Shown piece by piece: positions 1-5,590 of a stretch of 7,235 nt of DNA. The stretch covers positions 1 through 7,235 of the forward strand of contig JAPPNT010000237.1 of the NCBI GenBank assembly GCA_028873745.1, written 5' to 3'. Both the position numbers and the translations under genes were made by a program. This stretch comes from Chloroflexota bacterium (lineage in GTDB: Bacteria; Chloroflexota; Dehalococcoidia; Lucifugimonadales; UBA1127). The notes under the pieces are model-generated. The model worked only from the letters and a program-made list of their open reading frames with translations, ran no database searches and was not told where the DNA came from. How positions within the stretch are numbered: the stretch's first letter is position 1; each line of letters begins with the position of its first letter.

Positions 1-135
1 CCGCCCCGCGTGGACGTCGAGGCCCACCCGCCGCAGCAGCCTGCGGCGGAGCAGCAGGTTGGGGAGGATCTGGCCCTCCGGCCCTCCGGCCGGGCCAACC
101 GGCCCGCTAGTTGGGCCGACTGCCTCGCTAGCCAC
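1..135 (-). CDS. coxE: CoxE-like VWA-domain protein, N-terminal fragment (runs off the left edge)
   Basis: Only the first 45 codons are present. Reading the minus strand from a GTG at 135-133 gives an open frame to base 1: a short Gly/Pro-rich start, then ILPNLLL, RRRLLRRVGLDVHAGR. This resembles the opening of CoxE-type proteins, where an N-terminal helix of the type NLL-x-F-x-R-x-LR-x-x-G-L-x-V precedes the von Willebrand factor A (MIDAS) domain. That domain would lie outside the window. The GTG overlaps the end of the AAA+ gene by 8 bases (GTGGCTAG), the arrangement expected for translational coupling; no clear Shine-Dalgarno precedes it. CoxE-type VWA proteins are known partners of MoxR/CoxD ATPases in metal-centre maturation of CO dehydrogenase-like enzymes, and a coxE directly after coxD is the usual order. 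The call rests on a short motif plus position. Confidence 0.6.
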   Translation of the reverse strand, partial: MASEAVGPTSGPVGPAGGPEGQILPNLLLRRRLLRRVGLDVHAGR

Positions 136-1063
136 GCCGGCCGCCGCGCCCCGCGCCGCGGTTCTGCGCCCGGGCCAGCAACTCCCGCGTCTGCTCGCCG
201 CGGACGTTCTCCACGTCCTCGCGGTACTTCAGCATGACGCCCAGCGTCTCGTCGATGACCTCCGGCGTGAGCTGCTCCGTGTTCAGGCTGACCAGCGCCG
301 CCGTCCAGTCCAGCGTCTCCGCCACCCCCGGTACCTTGTACAGCTCGGCCCCCCGCAGCTCCTGCACGAAGGCCGTCACCTGCGCCGCCAGCCGCCCCGA
401 GGCCCCCGGCGCCTTGCTCCGGACGATCTCCGTCTCCTTCGCCAGGTCCGGGTAGTCGATCCAGTAGTACAGGCACCGCCGCTTCAGCGCGTCGTGGATC
501 TCCCGCGTCCGGTTCGACGTGATGACGACGACCGGCCGCGACTCCGCCGCGTACGTGCCGACCTCCGGCACCGTGATCTGGAAGTCCGAGAGCATTTCGA
601 GCAGGTACCCCTCGAACTCCTCGTCCGCCCGGTCGAGCTCGTCGATGAGCAGCACCTTCCGTTCGCCGCCCTCCAGCGCCTGCAGCAGCGGCCGCTTGAT
701 GAGGAAGTCCTCGCTGAACAGCTCCCGCTCGGCGCTCTCCCGGTCGACGTCCCCCGAGGCCTCGAGCAGCCGCAGGTGCAGCAGCTGCCGCGAGTAGTTC
801 CACTCGTACACCGCCTGGCTCACGTCCAGCCCCTCGTAGCACTGCAGCCGGATGAGCCGCGCGTTCAGCGCCGACGACAGCGCCCGCGCCACCTCCGTCT
901 TGCCGACGCCCGCCTCGCCCTCCAGGAAGAGCGGCCGCCCGAGCTGCAGCGCCAGGTAGACGGACATCGCCAGCCCTCGGTCGGCGACGTACATCTCGCC
1001 CCGCAGTGCCTCCTGCAGCGCGTCGACGGACTCCGGTGTGGCGGGCGCAGTCGTTTGCTCCAC
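128..1063 (-). CDS. coxD: MoxR-family AAA+ ATPase, CoxD-like maturation chaperone
   Basis: A 311-residue AAA+ ATPase of the MoxR group. Visible motifs are Walker A GEAGVGKT (residues 49-56), Walker B LLIDEL (138-143), a sensor-1 type ITSN (181-184) and an arginine-rich KRRC (194-197) in the arginine-finger region. A C-terminal helical domain follows, ending in a basic Gly/Arg tail. In CO dehydrogenase clusters CoxD works with CoxE as a cytoplasmic, ATP-driven chaperone; in the form I enzyme it is needed to build the [CuSMoO2] site. Since the large subunit here lacks the copper cysteine, the role is more likely general cofactor maturation or assembly (inference). The start is GTG at 1063-1061, chosen because GGAGG (1077-1073) lies 9 bases upstream and because conserved sequence begins soon after; an ATG overlapping that box is out of frame. 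It lies 95 bases after the medium subunit, with a hairpin between, and overlaps coxE by 8 bases. Confidence 0.9.
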   Translation of the reverse strand: MEQTTAPATPESVDALQEALRGEMYVADRGLAMSVYLALQLGRPLFLEGEAGVGKTEVARALSSALNARLIRLQCYEGLDVSQAVYEWNYSRQLLHLRLLEASGDVDRESAERELFSEDFLIKRPLLQALEGGERKVLLIDELDRADEEFEGYLLEMLSDFQITVPEVGTYAAESRPVVVITSNRTREIHDALKRRCLYYWIDYPDLAKETEIVRSKAPGASGRLAAQVTAFVQELRGAELYKVPGVAETLDWTAALVSLNTEQLTPEVIDETLGVMLKYREDVENVRGEQTRELLARAQNRGAGRGGRRG

Positions 1064-1104
1064 GGTGAGGGTCCTCCATGCTTTGTCTGTGGGAGAGGGA
1101 AAGA

Positions 1105-1130
1105 AGGGGGCGGCACACTGGCCGCCCCCT
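1105..1130 (-). terminator. Strong hairpin with T-containing pyrimidine tract between medium subunit and AAA+ gene
   Basis: GGGGGCGGC at 1106-1114 pairs perfectly with GCCGCCCCC at 1121-1129 around a six-base loop, and A1105 pairs with T1130, giving a 10-bp GC-rich stem. Transcribed leftward, the stem is followed by TTCTTTCCC, a T-containing but interrupted pyrimidine tract. This fits an intrinsic terminator or attenuator 29 bases after the medium-subunit stop codon. Because coxD and coxE continue in the same direction and no obvious promoter follows, partial read-through would give less chaperone than structural enzyme (inference). It could also be an mRNA-stabilising 3' structure. Confidence 0.7.
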
Positions 1131-1158
1131 CATTGTGCCCTTTGTGGGTCTGCGCGGG

Positions 1159-2025
1159 CTACCCCGCGCGCGCCACCGCGGCCTCCAGCGCGCGCCGCAC
1201 GTAGACCGCGGCCATCGCCTGCCGGTACTCGTTCGACGCGAAGACGTCCCCCACCGGGTCGCCGCCGAAGTCGCCCGACACCGCCGATGCCGCCGCCGCC
1301 AGCGCGTCCCCGCCGGTGGCCGACCCGGCCAGCGCCGCCTCGACCGACGACGCCCGCGTCGGCGTCGACTCCACGCCGCCGACCACCACCGTGGCCGACG
1401 AGCACGTGCCGCCCGACAAGCTCACTACCGCCGCGGCCCCGACCACCGAGTATCGCGACGCCGGGTGAGAGAACTTGACGTAGGCCGTCCCCGCGCCCGA
1501 GGCCACGCCCGGCACCGACACGCTCGTCAGCACCTCGTTGTCCTCCAGCGCGTTCTCCAGCAGGCCCGTGAAGAAGTCGGCCGCCGCGATGCTCCGGTCG
1601 CCGCCCGGCCCCGTCGCGTTGATCGTCGCGCCCAGGGCCGTCAGAACCGTCGGCAGGTCAGACTGCGGGTCAGCGTGCGAGACGTTCCCGCCGATGGTGC
1701 CCCGGTTGCGGACCGCCGGGTCGCCGACCCGGCTCGCCGCCTCCGCCAGCACCGGCGCCCGCTCCTGCACCAGCGCCGACCCCGCGATCTCCGCGTGCGT
1801 CGTCAGCGCGCCGATGCGCACGCCGTCGCCGTCCGCCGATACGCCCTTCAGGTCGGCGATGTGGCCGATGTCCACCAGCGTCGGCGGCGAGGCCACGCGC
1901 AGCTTCATCATCGGCAGCAGGCTGTGCCCGCCCGCCAGCAGCTTCGCGCCCTCATTGCTGCCCAGCAACTGCACAGCCTCTGCAACCGAGGCGGCGCGAT
2001 GGTACGTGAACTGTGATGGAAACAT
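1159..2025 (-). CDS. coxM: CO dehydrogenase-like FAD-binding medium subunit
   Basis: A 288-residue FAD-binding subunit, about the length usual for CoxM. It accepts electrons from the two [2Fe-2S] clusters of the small subunit and passes them to the respiratory chain. Two hallmark FAD-binding motifs of the family are clear: AGGHS (residues 31-35, followed by LLPMMKLR) and TIGGN (110-114, preceded by NRG and followed by VSHADPQSDLP). The C-terminal third matches the CO dehydrogenase flavoprotein C-terminal type of domain. I chose ATG 2025-2023 over the upstream in-frame ATG at 2064 because GGAGG (2036-2032) lies six bases before it and the conserved start MFPSQFTYHR follows directly. The upstream start would add a 13-residue basic extension overlapping coxL. 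Only two bases separate it from the coxL stop, so the genes are surely co-transcribed and probably translationally coupled. Confidence 0.93.
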   Translation of the reverse strand: MFPSQFTYHRAASVAEAVQLLGSNEGAKLLAGGHSLLPMMKLRVASPPTLVDIGHIADLKGVSADGDGVRIGALTTHAEIAGSALVQERAPVLAEAASRVGDPAVRNRGTIGGNVSHADPQSDLPTVLTALGATINATGPGGDRSIAAADFFTGLLENALEDNEVLTSVSVPGVASGAGTAYVKFSHPASRYSVVGAAAVVSLSGGTCSSATVVVGGVESTPTRASSVEAALAGSATGGDALAAAASAVSGDFGGDPVGDVFASNEYRQAMAAVYVRRALEAAVARAG

Positions 2026-2027
2026 GG

Positions 2028-4382
2028 TTAGCCTCCATTCTTCGCGTCGTTGATGGCGCGCCACACCTTCTCAGGCGTCAGCGGCATGTCGACCCGGTTG
2101 ACGCCCAGCGGCCGCAGCGCGTCCATGACGGCGTTGTACACCGTCGGCGTCGCCGCGATCGTCCCCGCCTCGCCGACGCCCTTCAGCCCCAGCGGGTGGT
2201 GCGGCGACGGCGTCGTCGTGGACCCGACGTTGATGTCCGGCAGCAGGTCGGCCCTCGGGAGGGCGTAGTCCTGCATGGTGCCCGTCAGCGGCTGGCCGTT
2301 GTCGTCGTAGACGACGCCTTCCCACAGCGCCGGGCCCACGCCCTGCACCACGCCGCCGTGCACCTGTCCCTCGACGATCATCGGGTTGATCTGCACGCCG
2401 CAGTCGTCCACCGCCCAGTAGTTCTGCAGGTCGATGCGCCCCGTCTCCGGGTCCACCTCGACCACCGCCAGGTGTGTGCCGAAGGGGTAGGTGAAGTTCG
2501 GCGGGTCGTAGAAGGCGCTCGCCTCCAGCCCCGGCTCCATGCCCTCCGGCATGTTCCACGCAACGTTGGCCATCAGCGCGATGTCCTGGATCGTCTTGGC
2601 CTGGTCGGCCGACCCGCGGACGAAGAACGTCCCGTCCTCGTACTCGATGTCCTCGACGGCGGCCTCCAGCAGGTGCGCGGCCAGCTCCTTGGACTTCTCC
2701 TTGATCTTGCGCGAGGCAAACGCAATCGCGCCGCCCGAAACCACCGTCGTCCGGCTGCCGTACGTGCCCCAGCCCATCGGCGTGTTGTCCGTGTCGCCGT
2801 GGATGATCTCCACGTCCTCCACCGGCACGCCCAGCTCCTCCGAGACGATCTGCGCGAACGTCGTCTCCTCACCCTGTCCGTGCGGCGAGGAGCCGACCAT
2901 GACGTTGACCTTGCCCGTGGGGTGGAACCGCACGATGGCGCTCTCCCACAGGCCGCCCTGGAACCCGACCGCGCCCGCCACCTGTGACGGGCCCAGCCCG
3001 CAGATTTCCACCCACGTCGCCATGCCGATGCCGACCAGCCGCCCCTCGGCGCGGGCCGCCGCCTGTGACGCCCGCAGGCCGGCGTAGTCCGCGTTGTTCA
3101 GGCAGGCGTCCAGCGTCAGCTCGTAATCGCCGCTGTCGTAGATGATGCCCGTGGCGACGTCGTGGCCGTTCTCGAACTTCGGGATCAGGTTCTTGCGCCG
3201 CAGCTCCGCCGGGTCCATGTCCAGCGCCGCCGCCGTCAGGTCCACCAGCCGCTCGATGAGCGTCGTGGCCTCCGGCCGGCCCGCGCCGCGGTACGCGTCC
3301 ACCGGCGTGCCGTTGTTGAACACGCCGTGGATCGTTCCCGAGATGTTCGCGATGTTGTACGCGCCCGAGTACATCAACCCGTGCAGGATCGTTGGCACGC
3401 CGGGCGCCGCCGTCGAGAGGTATGCGCCCATGCCGGCGTACACCGTCGTGCGAAGGCCCGTGATCGTGCCGTCGGACGTGGCCGCCATCTCCACCTCTTC
3501 CACGTGGTCGCGGCCCTGCGTCGTCGCCAGGTAGTTCTCGCTGCGCGTCTCCGTCCACTTGACCGGCACGCCAAGCTGCATCGCGCAGAAGGCCGTGATG
3601 GCCTCGTCCGGGTAGTAGGGGATCTTGCTGCCGAAGCCGCCGCCCACCTCCGGCGCGATGACCCGGATCTTGTGCTCCGGCACCCCCGTGACAACGGAGG
3701 TCAGGAACCGGCAGATGTGCGGGTTCTGTGTCGTGCTCCACAGCGTCAGCTCGTTCATCGCCGCCAGGTACGACGCGATGGCCGACCGCGGCTCCATCGG
3801 GTTCGCGATCAGCCGGGGCAGCGTGATCGTGTCGCTCACCGTCACGTCCGCCGACGCGAAGGCCGCGTCCGTGTCGCCGCCCGCCACCGCCCATGTGAAG
3901 GCGATGTTGTTCTCCACGTCGTCGTGGAGCTGCGGCGCGCCCGCCTGCGCGGCGTCCTTCGGGTTGATGACCACGCCGAGCGTCTCATACTCGACGTCGA
4001 TGTGCTCCAGCGCATCCTCCGCCTCGTAGCGCGTCCCCGCCACCACGACGGCCACCGCGTCGCCCACGTAGCGGACGCGGTCCTTGGCGATGGCCGGGTG
4101 CTCGGGCGTCTTCAGGTCGGAGCCCGGGAGCAGCCACGCGCAGGGCATCCCGGCGATGACGCCGTCCAGGTCCGCGCCGGTGTAGACCGCCAGCACCCCC
4201 GGCTGCGACGCCGCGCCGCTCGTGTCGATGCTCTTGATGTTCGCGTGTGCGTGCGGGCTGCGGAGGATCGCCGCGTGGACCATCCCCGGCAGCTTGATGT
4301 CGTCCGTGTACGGCGCCTTGCCCGTGATCAGCCGCGGGTCCTCACGGCGCCGAATGCCCGATCCGAATGAGCGCGTCGTCAT
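2028..4382 (-). CDS. coxL: CO dehydrogenase-like molybdopterin-binding large subunit, form II type
   Basis: A 784-residue catalytic subunit of the xanthine oxidase family, full length for CoxL. It opens with the typical GSGIRRREDPRLITGKAPYTDD (N-terminal ald/xan domain). Molybdenum-cofactor motifs appear in order: GGGFGSK (247-253), HGQGEETTF (501-509), GWGTYGSRT (537-545) and KGVGEAG, whose Glu738 is the expected catalytic base next to molybdenum. The active-site loop at 363-369 reads AYRGAGR. True (form I) CO dehydrogenases have AYRCSFR, whose cysteine carries copper, so this is a form II or CO dehydrogenase-like hydroxylase, and CO oxidation cannot be assumed; a purine, aldehyde or aromatic substrate is as likely. 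The ATG at 4382-4380 lies three bases after the coxS stop, and its ribosome binding site (GGGAGGGAG) is inside the last coxS codons. No signal peptide is visible, so the enzyme is probably cytoplasmic. Confidence 0.93.
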   Translation of the reverse strand: MTTRSFGSGIRRREDPRLITGKAPYTDDIKLPGMVHAAILRSPHAHANIKSIDTSGAASQPGVLAVYTGADLDGVIAGMPCAWLLPGSDLKTPEHPAIAKDRVRYVGDAVAVVVAGTRYEAEDALEHIDVEYETLGVVINPKDAAQAGAPQLHDDVENNIAFTWAVAGGDTDAAFASADVTVSDTITLPRLIANPMEPRSAIASYLAAMNELTLWSTTQNPHICRFLTSVVTGVPEHKIRVIAPEVGGGFGSKIPYYPDEAITAFCAMQLGVPVKWTETRSENYLATTQGRDHVEEVEMAATSDGTITGLRTTVYAGMGAYLSTAAPGVPTILHGLMYSGAYNIANISGTIHGVFNNGTPVDAYRGAGRPEATTLIERLVDLTAAALDMDPAELRRKNLIPKFENGHDVATGIIYDSGDYELTLDACLNNADYAGLRASQAAARAEGRLVGIGMATWVEICGLGPSQVAGAVGFQGGLWESAIVRFHPTGKVNVMVGSSPHGQGEETTFAQIVSEELGVPVEDVEIIHGDTDNTPMGWGTYGSRTTVVSGGAIAFASRKIKEKSKELAAHLLEAAVEDIEYEDGTFFVRGSADQAKTIQDIALMANVAWNMPEGMEPGLEASAFYDPPNFTYPFGTHLAVVEVDPETGRIDLQNYWAVDDCGVQINPMIVEGQVHGGVVQGVGPALWEGVVYDDNGQPLTGTMQDYALPRADLLPDINVGSTTTPSPHHPLGLKGVGEAGTIAATPTVYNAVMDALRPLGVNRVDMPLTPEKVWRAINDAKNGG
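2032..2036 (-). promoter_or_regulatory. Ribosome binding site deciding the coxM start
   Basis: GGAGG on the minus strand, six bases before ATG 2025-2023, lies inside the last codons of coxL. It supports the shorter medium subunit (288 residues) over the 301-residue reading from 2064. Confidence 0.8.
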
Positions 4383-4385
4383 GGC

Positions 4386-4859
4386 TTAGCTCCCTCCCAT
4401 GGCGCCGGCGGCCTCTTCCACCGCGCTCACGATGTTCTGGTACCCCGTGCAGCGGCAGATGTTCCCTTCCAGCGCATGCCGGATCTCCTCACGTGAGGGC
4501 GAGGGATTGTTCTTGAGCAGTTCCGCGGAGGCCATGATCATGCCCGGCGTGCAGAATCCGCACTGCAGGCCGTGCTTGTTCCAGAAGGCCTCCTGCAGCG
4601 GGTGCAGGTCCACGCCGTTCGACAGCCCCTCGATGGTCGTGACCGACGACCCCGACGCCTGCACCGTCAGCACCGTGCACGACTTGGCGATCGCCCCGTC
4701 GAGCTGCACCGTGCAGGTGCCGCACTGGCTCGTGTCGCACCCCACCTTGGTTCCCGTCAGCCCCGCGTTCTCGCGGATGAAATGAACGAGCAGCTGGCGG
4801 GGTTCCACCTCCCCGCTATAGGCTCGCCCGTTGATGGTGACTTCCACCGGAACACTCAC
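4386..4859 (-). CDS. coxS: CO dehydrogenase-like small subunit with two [2Fe-2S] clusters
   Basis: A 157-residue iron-sulfur subunit of normal CoxS length. The N-terminal plant-ferredoxin-like domain carries C41, C46, C49 and C61 (CDTSQCGTC followed by KSC), and the C-terminal four-helix domain carries C100, C103, C135 and C137 (QCGFCTPGM and ICRCTGYQN). All eight cluster ligands are present. It conducts electrons from the molybdenum site in CoxL to FAD in CoxM. I chose GTG at 4859-4857 because a very strong ribosome binding site, GGGAGGAGG, ends six bases upstream and the family start (SVPVEVTINGRAY) follows at once. A reading from 5045 would add 62 residues of unrelated, proline- and arginine-rich sequence. 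It is the first gene of the minus-strand operon. S-L-M gene order is typical of form II clusters, whereas form I clusters run M-S-L. Confidence 0.93.
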   Translation of the reverse strand: MSVPVEVTINGRAYSGEVEPRQLLVHFIRENAGLTGTKVGCDTSQCGTCTVQLDGAIAKSCTVLTVQASGSSVTTIEGLSNGVDLHPLQEAFWNKHGLQCGFCTPGMIMASAELLKNNPSPSREEIRHALEGNICRCTGYQNIVSAVEEAAGAMGGS

Positions 4860-4865
4860 GATGCA

Positions 4866-4871
4866 CCTCCT
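4866..4871 (-). promoter_or_regulatory. Strong ribosome binding site deciding the GTG start of coxS
   Basis: AGGAGG within a longer GGGAGGAGGTG lies six bases before GTG 4859-4857. It rules out the 62-residue longer reading. GGAGGA at 4873-4868 is complementary to UCCUCC at 4989-4984 on the same strand, so it could be masked if the transcript starts upstream of that point. Confidence 0.85.
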
Positions 4872-4915
4872 CCCGAGACACCCCGGGTGTATTGCGCACT
4901 GGGCTCGGCGCGGCA

Positions 4916-4943
4916 AGGGTATCACTCCATGCGCGAAAGTCAA
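4916..4943 (-). promoter_or_regulatory. Candidate sigma-70-type promoter for the coxSLM operon
   Basis: On the minus strand TTGACT (4943-4938, five of six to TTGACA) is followed after 16 bases by TACCCT (4921-4916), which keeps only the three most conserved -10 positions (TA...T). Initiation would be near 4909, giving a leader of about 50 bases that carries the strong ribosome binding site. The left middle arm GGTATCACT overlaps the -10 box. The -10 match is weak, so this is tentative. Confidence 0.4.
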
Positions 4944-4950
4944 TGGCAAA

Positions 4951-4967
4951 TATGCGCCTGACGCATA
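4951..4967. promoter_or_regulatory. Operator-like palindrome TATGCG-N5-CGCATA
   Basis: A perfect 6-bp inverted repeat with a five-base spacer, the usual geometry of a dimeric helix-turn-helix regulator site. It lies eight bases upstream of the candidate -35 box, about 42 to 58 bases before the inferred start of transcription, where activators commonly bind. No regulator gene is in the window, so the protein is unknown. Confidence 0.5.
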
Positions 4968-5052
4968 CGTGGCCGGCATGGGTGGAGGAAAGTGATACCG
5001 GGGTGTCGGCCGGCGTTGATGCCGTTCCCCCTGACCGCGCCCCAACCACCAA

Positions 5053-5078
5053 CCGTTCGCCCTGAGCCTGTCGAAGGG
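5053..5078. repeat. Dispersed intergenic repeat-like 26-mer
   Basis: The stretch holds GTTCGCCCTGAGCCTGTCGA; on the other strand it starts CCCTTCGACAGGCTCAGGGC. TTCG (5056-5059) and CGAA (5072-5075) form short inverted ends. I recognise the wording: copies near this sequence are scattered in intergenic DNA of many high-GC bacteria and give spurious peptides such as RPEPVEG on one strand and LRQAQGER on the other, both readable here. It explains part of the apparent coding potential upstream of coxG. Only one copy is in the window, so its repeat nature rests on recall. Confidence 0.6.
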
Positions 5079-5123
5079 TGTTTGCCTCTGGCCTCCGCGC
5101 CCCTCGCGTCGCGCACACGCCCC

Positions 5124-5132
5124 TGCTATAGT
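5124..5132 (+). promoter_or_regulatory. Extended -10 promoter element for coxG, probably leaderless transcript
   Basis: TGCTATAGT holds an extended -10 (TGn) and TATAGT (5127-5132), one mismatch from TATAAT. It ends six bases before ATG 5139, so transcription should begin at or next to the start codon. No convincing -35 is seen near 5104-5109. The only purine run, GAGG at 5134-5137, is one base from ATG, too close for a ribosome binding site. Confidence 0.6.
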
Positions 5133-5138
5133 CGAGGC

Positions 5139-5573
5139 ATGAAAATCAGCGGCAGCTACCGGTTCCCCGTCGAGCGCGACCGCCTCTGGTCCGCCCTCAT
5201 GGACCCACAGGTCATCGGCGCCTGCATCCCCGGCGTCCAGTCCTTCTCCGCCGTCGCCCCCGACACCTACGCCTTCGAGGTCGGCTTCCGCGTCGGCATC
5301 GTCTCCGGCGCCTACAAGGGCACCCTCGAGCTCCGCGACGTCGACGCCCCCAACGCCTACCGCATGGTCGTCCAGGGCGCCGGCGTCCGCACCGACATGA
5401 AGGGCGAGGGCAACGTCGCCCTCGCCCCCGACGGCGACGCCACCAGCCTAACCTTCGACGGAGACGTCAACGTAACAGGCATCCTCGCCCGAGTAGGCCA
5501 GCGCATGATGCTAACGGTAGCCAAGCAACAAATAGACCGCCTCTTCCAATGCTTGAGCGCGAGGGCGGCGTAA
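5139..5573 (+). CDS. coxG: CoxG-like SRPBCC protein (CO dehydrogenase subunit G family)
   Basis: A 144-residue protein of the CoxG family, START/SRPBCC fold. The family pattern is visible: MKISGSYRFP start, LWSALMDPQVIGACIPGVQS (16-35), a middle with GAYKGTLEL (61-69), and the late strand-helix unit LTFDGDVNVTGILARVGQRM leading into the long C-terminal helix ending LFQCL. CoxG proteins bind a hydrophobic ligand; in mycobacterial CO dehydrogenase, CoxG is implicated in linking the soluble enzyme to membrane quinone. This copy ends right after the core fold and lacks the C-terminal extension of longer CoxG proteins. The ATG at 5139 is chosen because family similarity begins there and a -10 box lies just upstream; a reading from 4992 would cross the promoter and the repeat. 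It is divergent from coxSLM. Codon use changes sharply at codon 104: 2 of 103 earlier codons end in A or T, against 12 of 41 later ones, all in A. Confidence 0.88.
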   Translation: MKISGSYRFPVERDRLWSALMDPQVIGACIPGVQSFSAVAPDTYAFEVGFRVGIVSGAYKGTLELRDVDAPNAYRMVVQGAGVRTDMKGEGNVALAPDGDATSLTFDGDVNVTGILARVGQRMMLTVAKQQIDRLFQCLSARAA

Positions 5574-5590
5574 CAATATGGGAACAGTCG

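Larger units (their letters stand above)
4877..5007. repeat. Nested inverted repeats upstream of coxS
   Basis: Three sets of arms are nested. The outer arms are GACACCCCGG (4877-4886) and CCGGGGTGTC (4998-5007), 10 bp and perfect. The middle arms are GGTATCACT (4918-4926) and AGTGATACC (4991-4999), 9 bp and perfect, extended by CCATGC (4927-4932) and GCATGG (4976-4981) across a 9-base bulge. The inner repeat is TATGCG-CCTGA-CGCATA (4951-4967), centred within one base of the middle pair. The outer and middle right arms share two bases. A further small palindrome, ACACCC-C-GGGTGT, sits at 4878-4890. The set could be operators for DNA looping, an RNA leader structure or a small decayed mobile element; the sequence alone does not decide. 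Confidence 0.65.

Noticed and set aside
59..1204. A 381-codon plus-strand open frame opposite the AAA+ gene
   Set aside because: It is an antisense shadow in high-GC DNA: its product is low-complexity Arg/Pro/Leu, while the minus strand has a full set of AAA+ motifs, a ribosome binding site and operon spacing.
3162..4370. A 402-codon plus-strand open frame opposite coxL, with similar long ones at 2013-2987 and 1078-2016
   Set aside because: Arg/His/Val-rich shadow translations without family motifs; the opposite frames are clear cox subunits.
4860..5045. 62-residue N-terminal extension of coxS from the ATG at 5045
   Set aside because: It would cross the nested repeats and bypass the strong ribosome binding site before GTG 4859; the extension has no resemblance to the family.
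4992..5138. 49-residue N-terminal extension of coxG
   Set aside because: It would translate the dispersed repeat (PEPVEG peptide) and the -10 box; CoxG similarity starts at 5139.
5553..5579. Possible own promoter for the AbiJ-like gene (TTGAGC at 5553-5558, CAATAT at 5574-5579)
   Set aside because: The -10 match is poor and the spacer is 15 bases; read-through from the coxG promoter explains expression as well.
5549..5590. Earlier ATG (5549) for the AbiJ-like gene, overlapping coxG by 25 bases
   Set aside because: No ribosome binding site is visible, and the family-like sequence begins after the second ATG at 5591. It remains possible.
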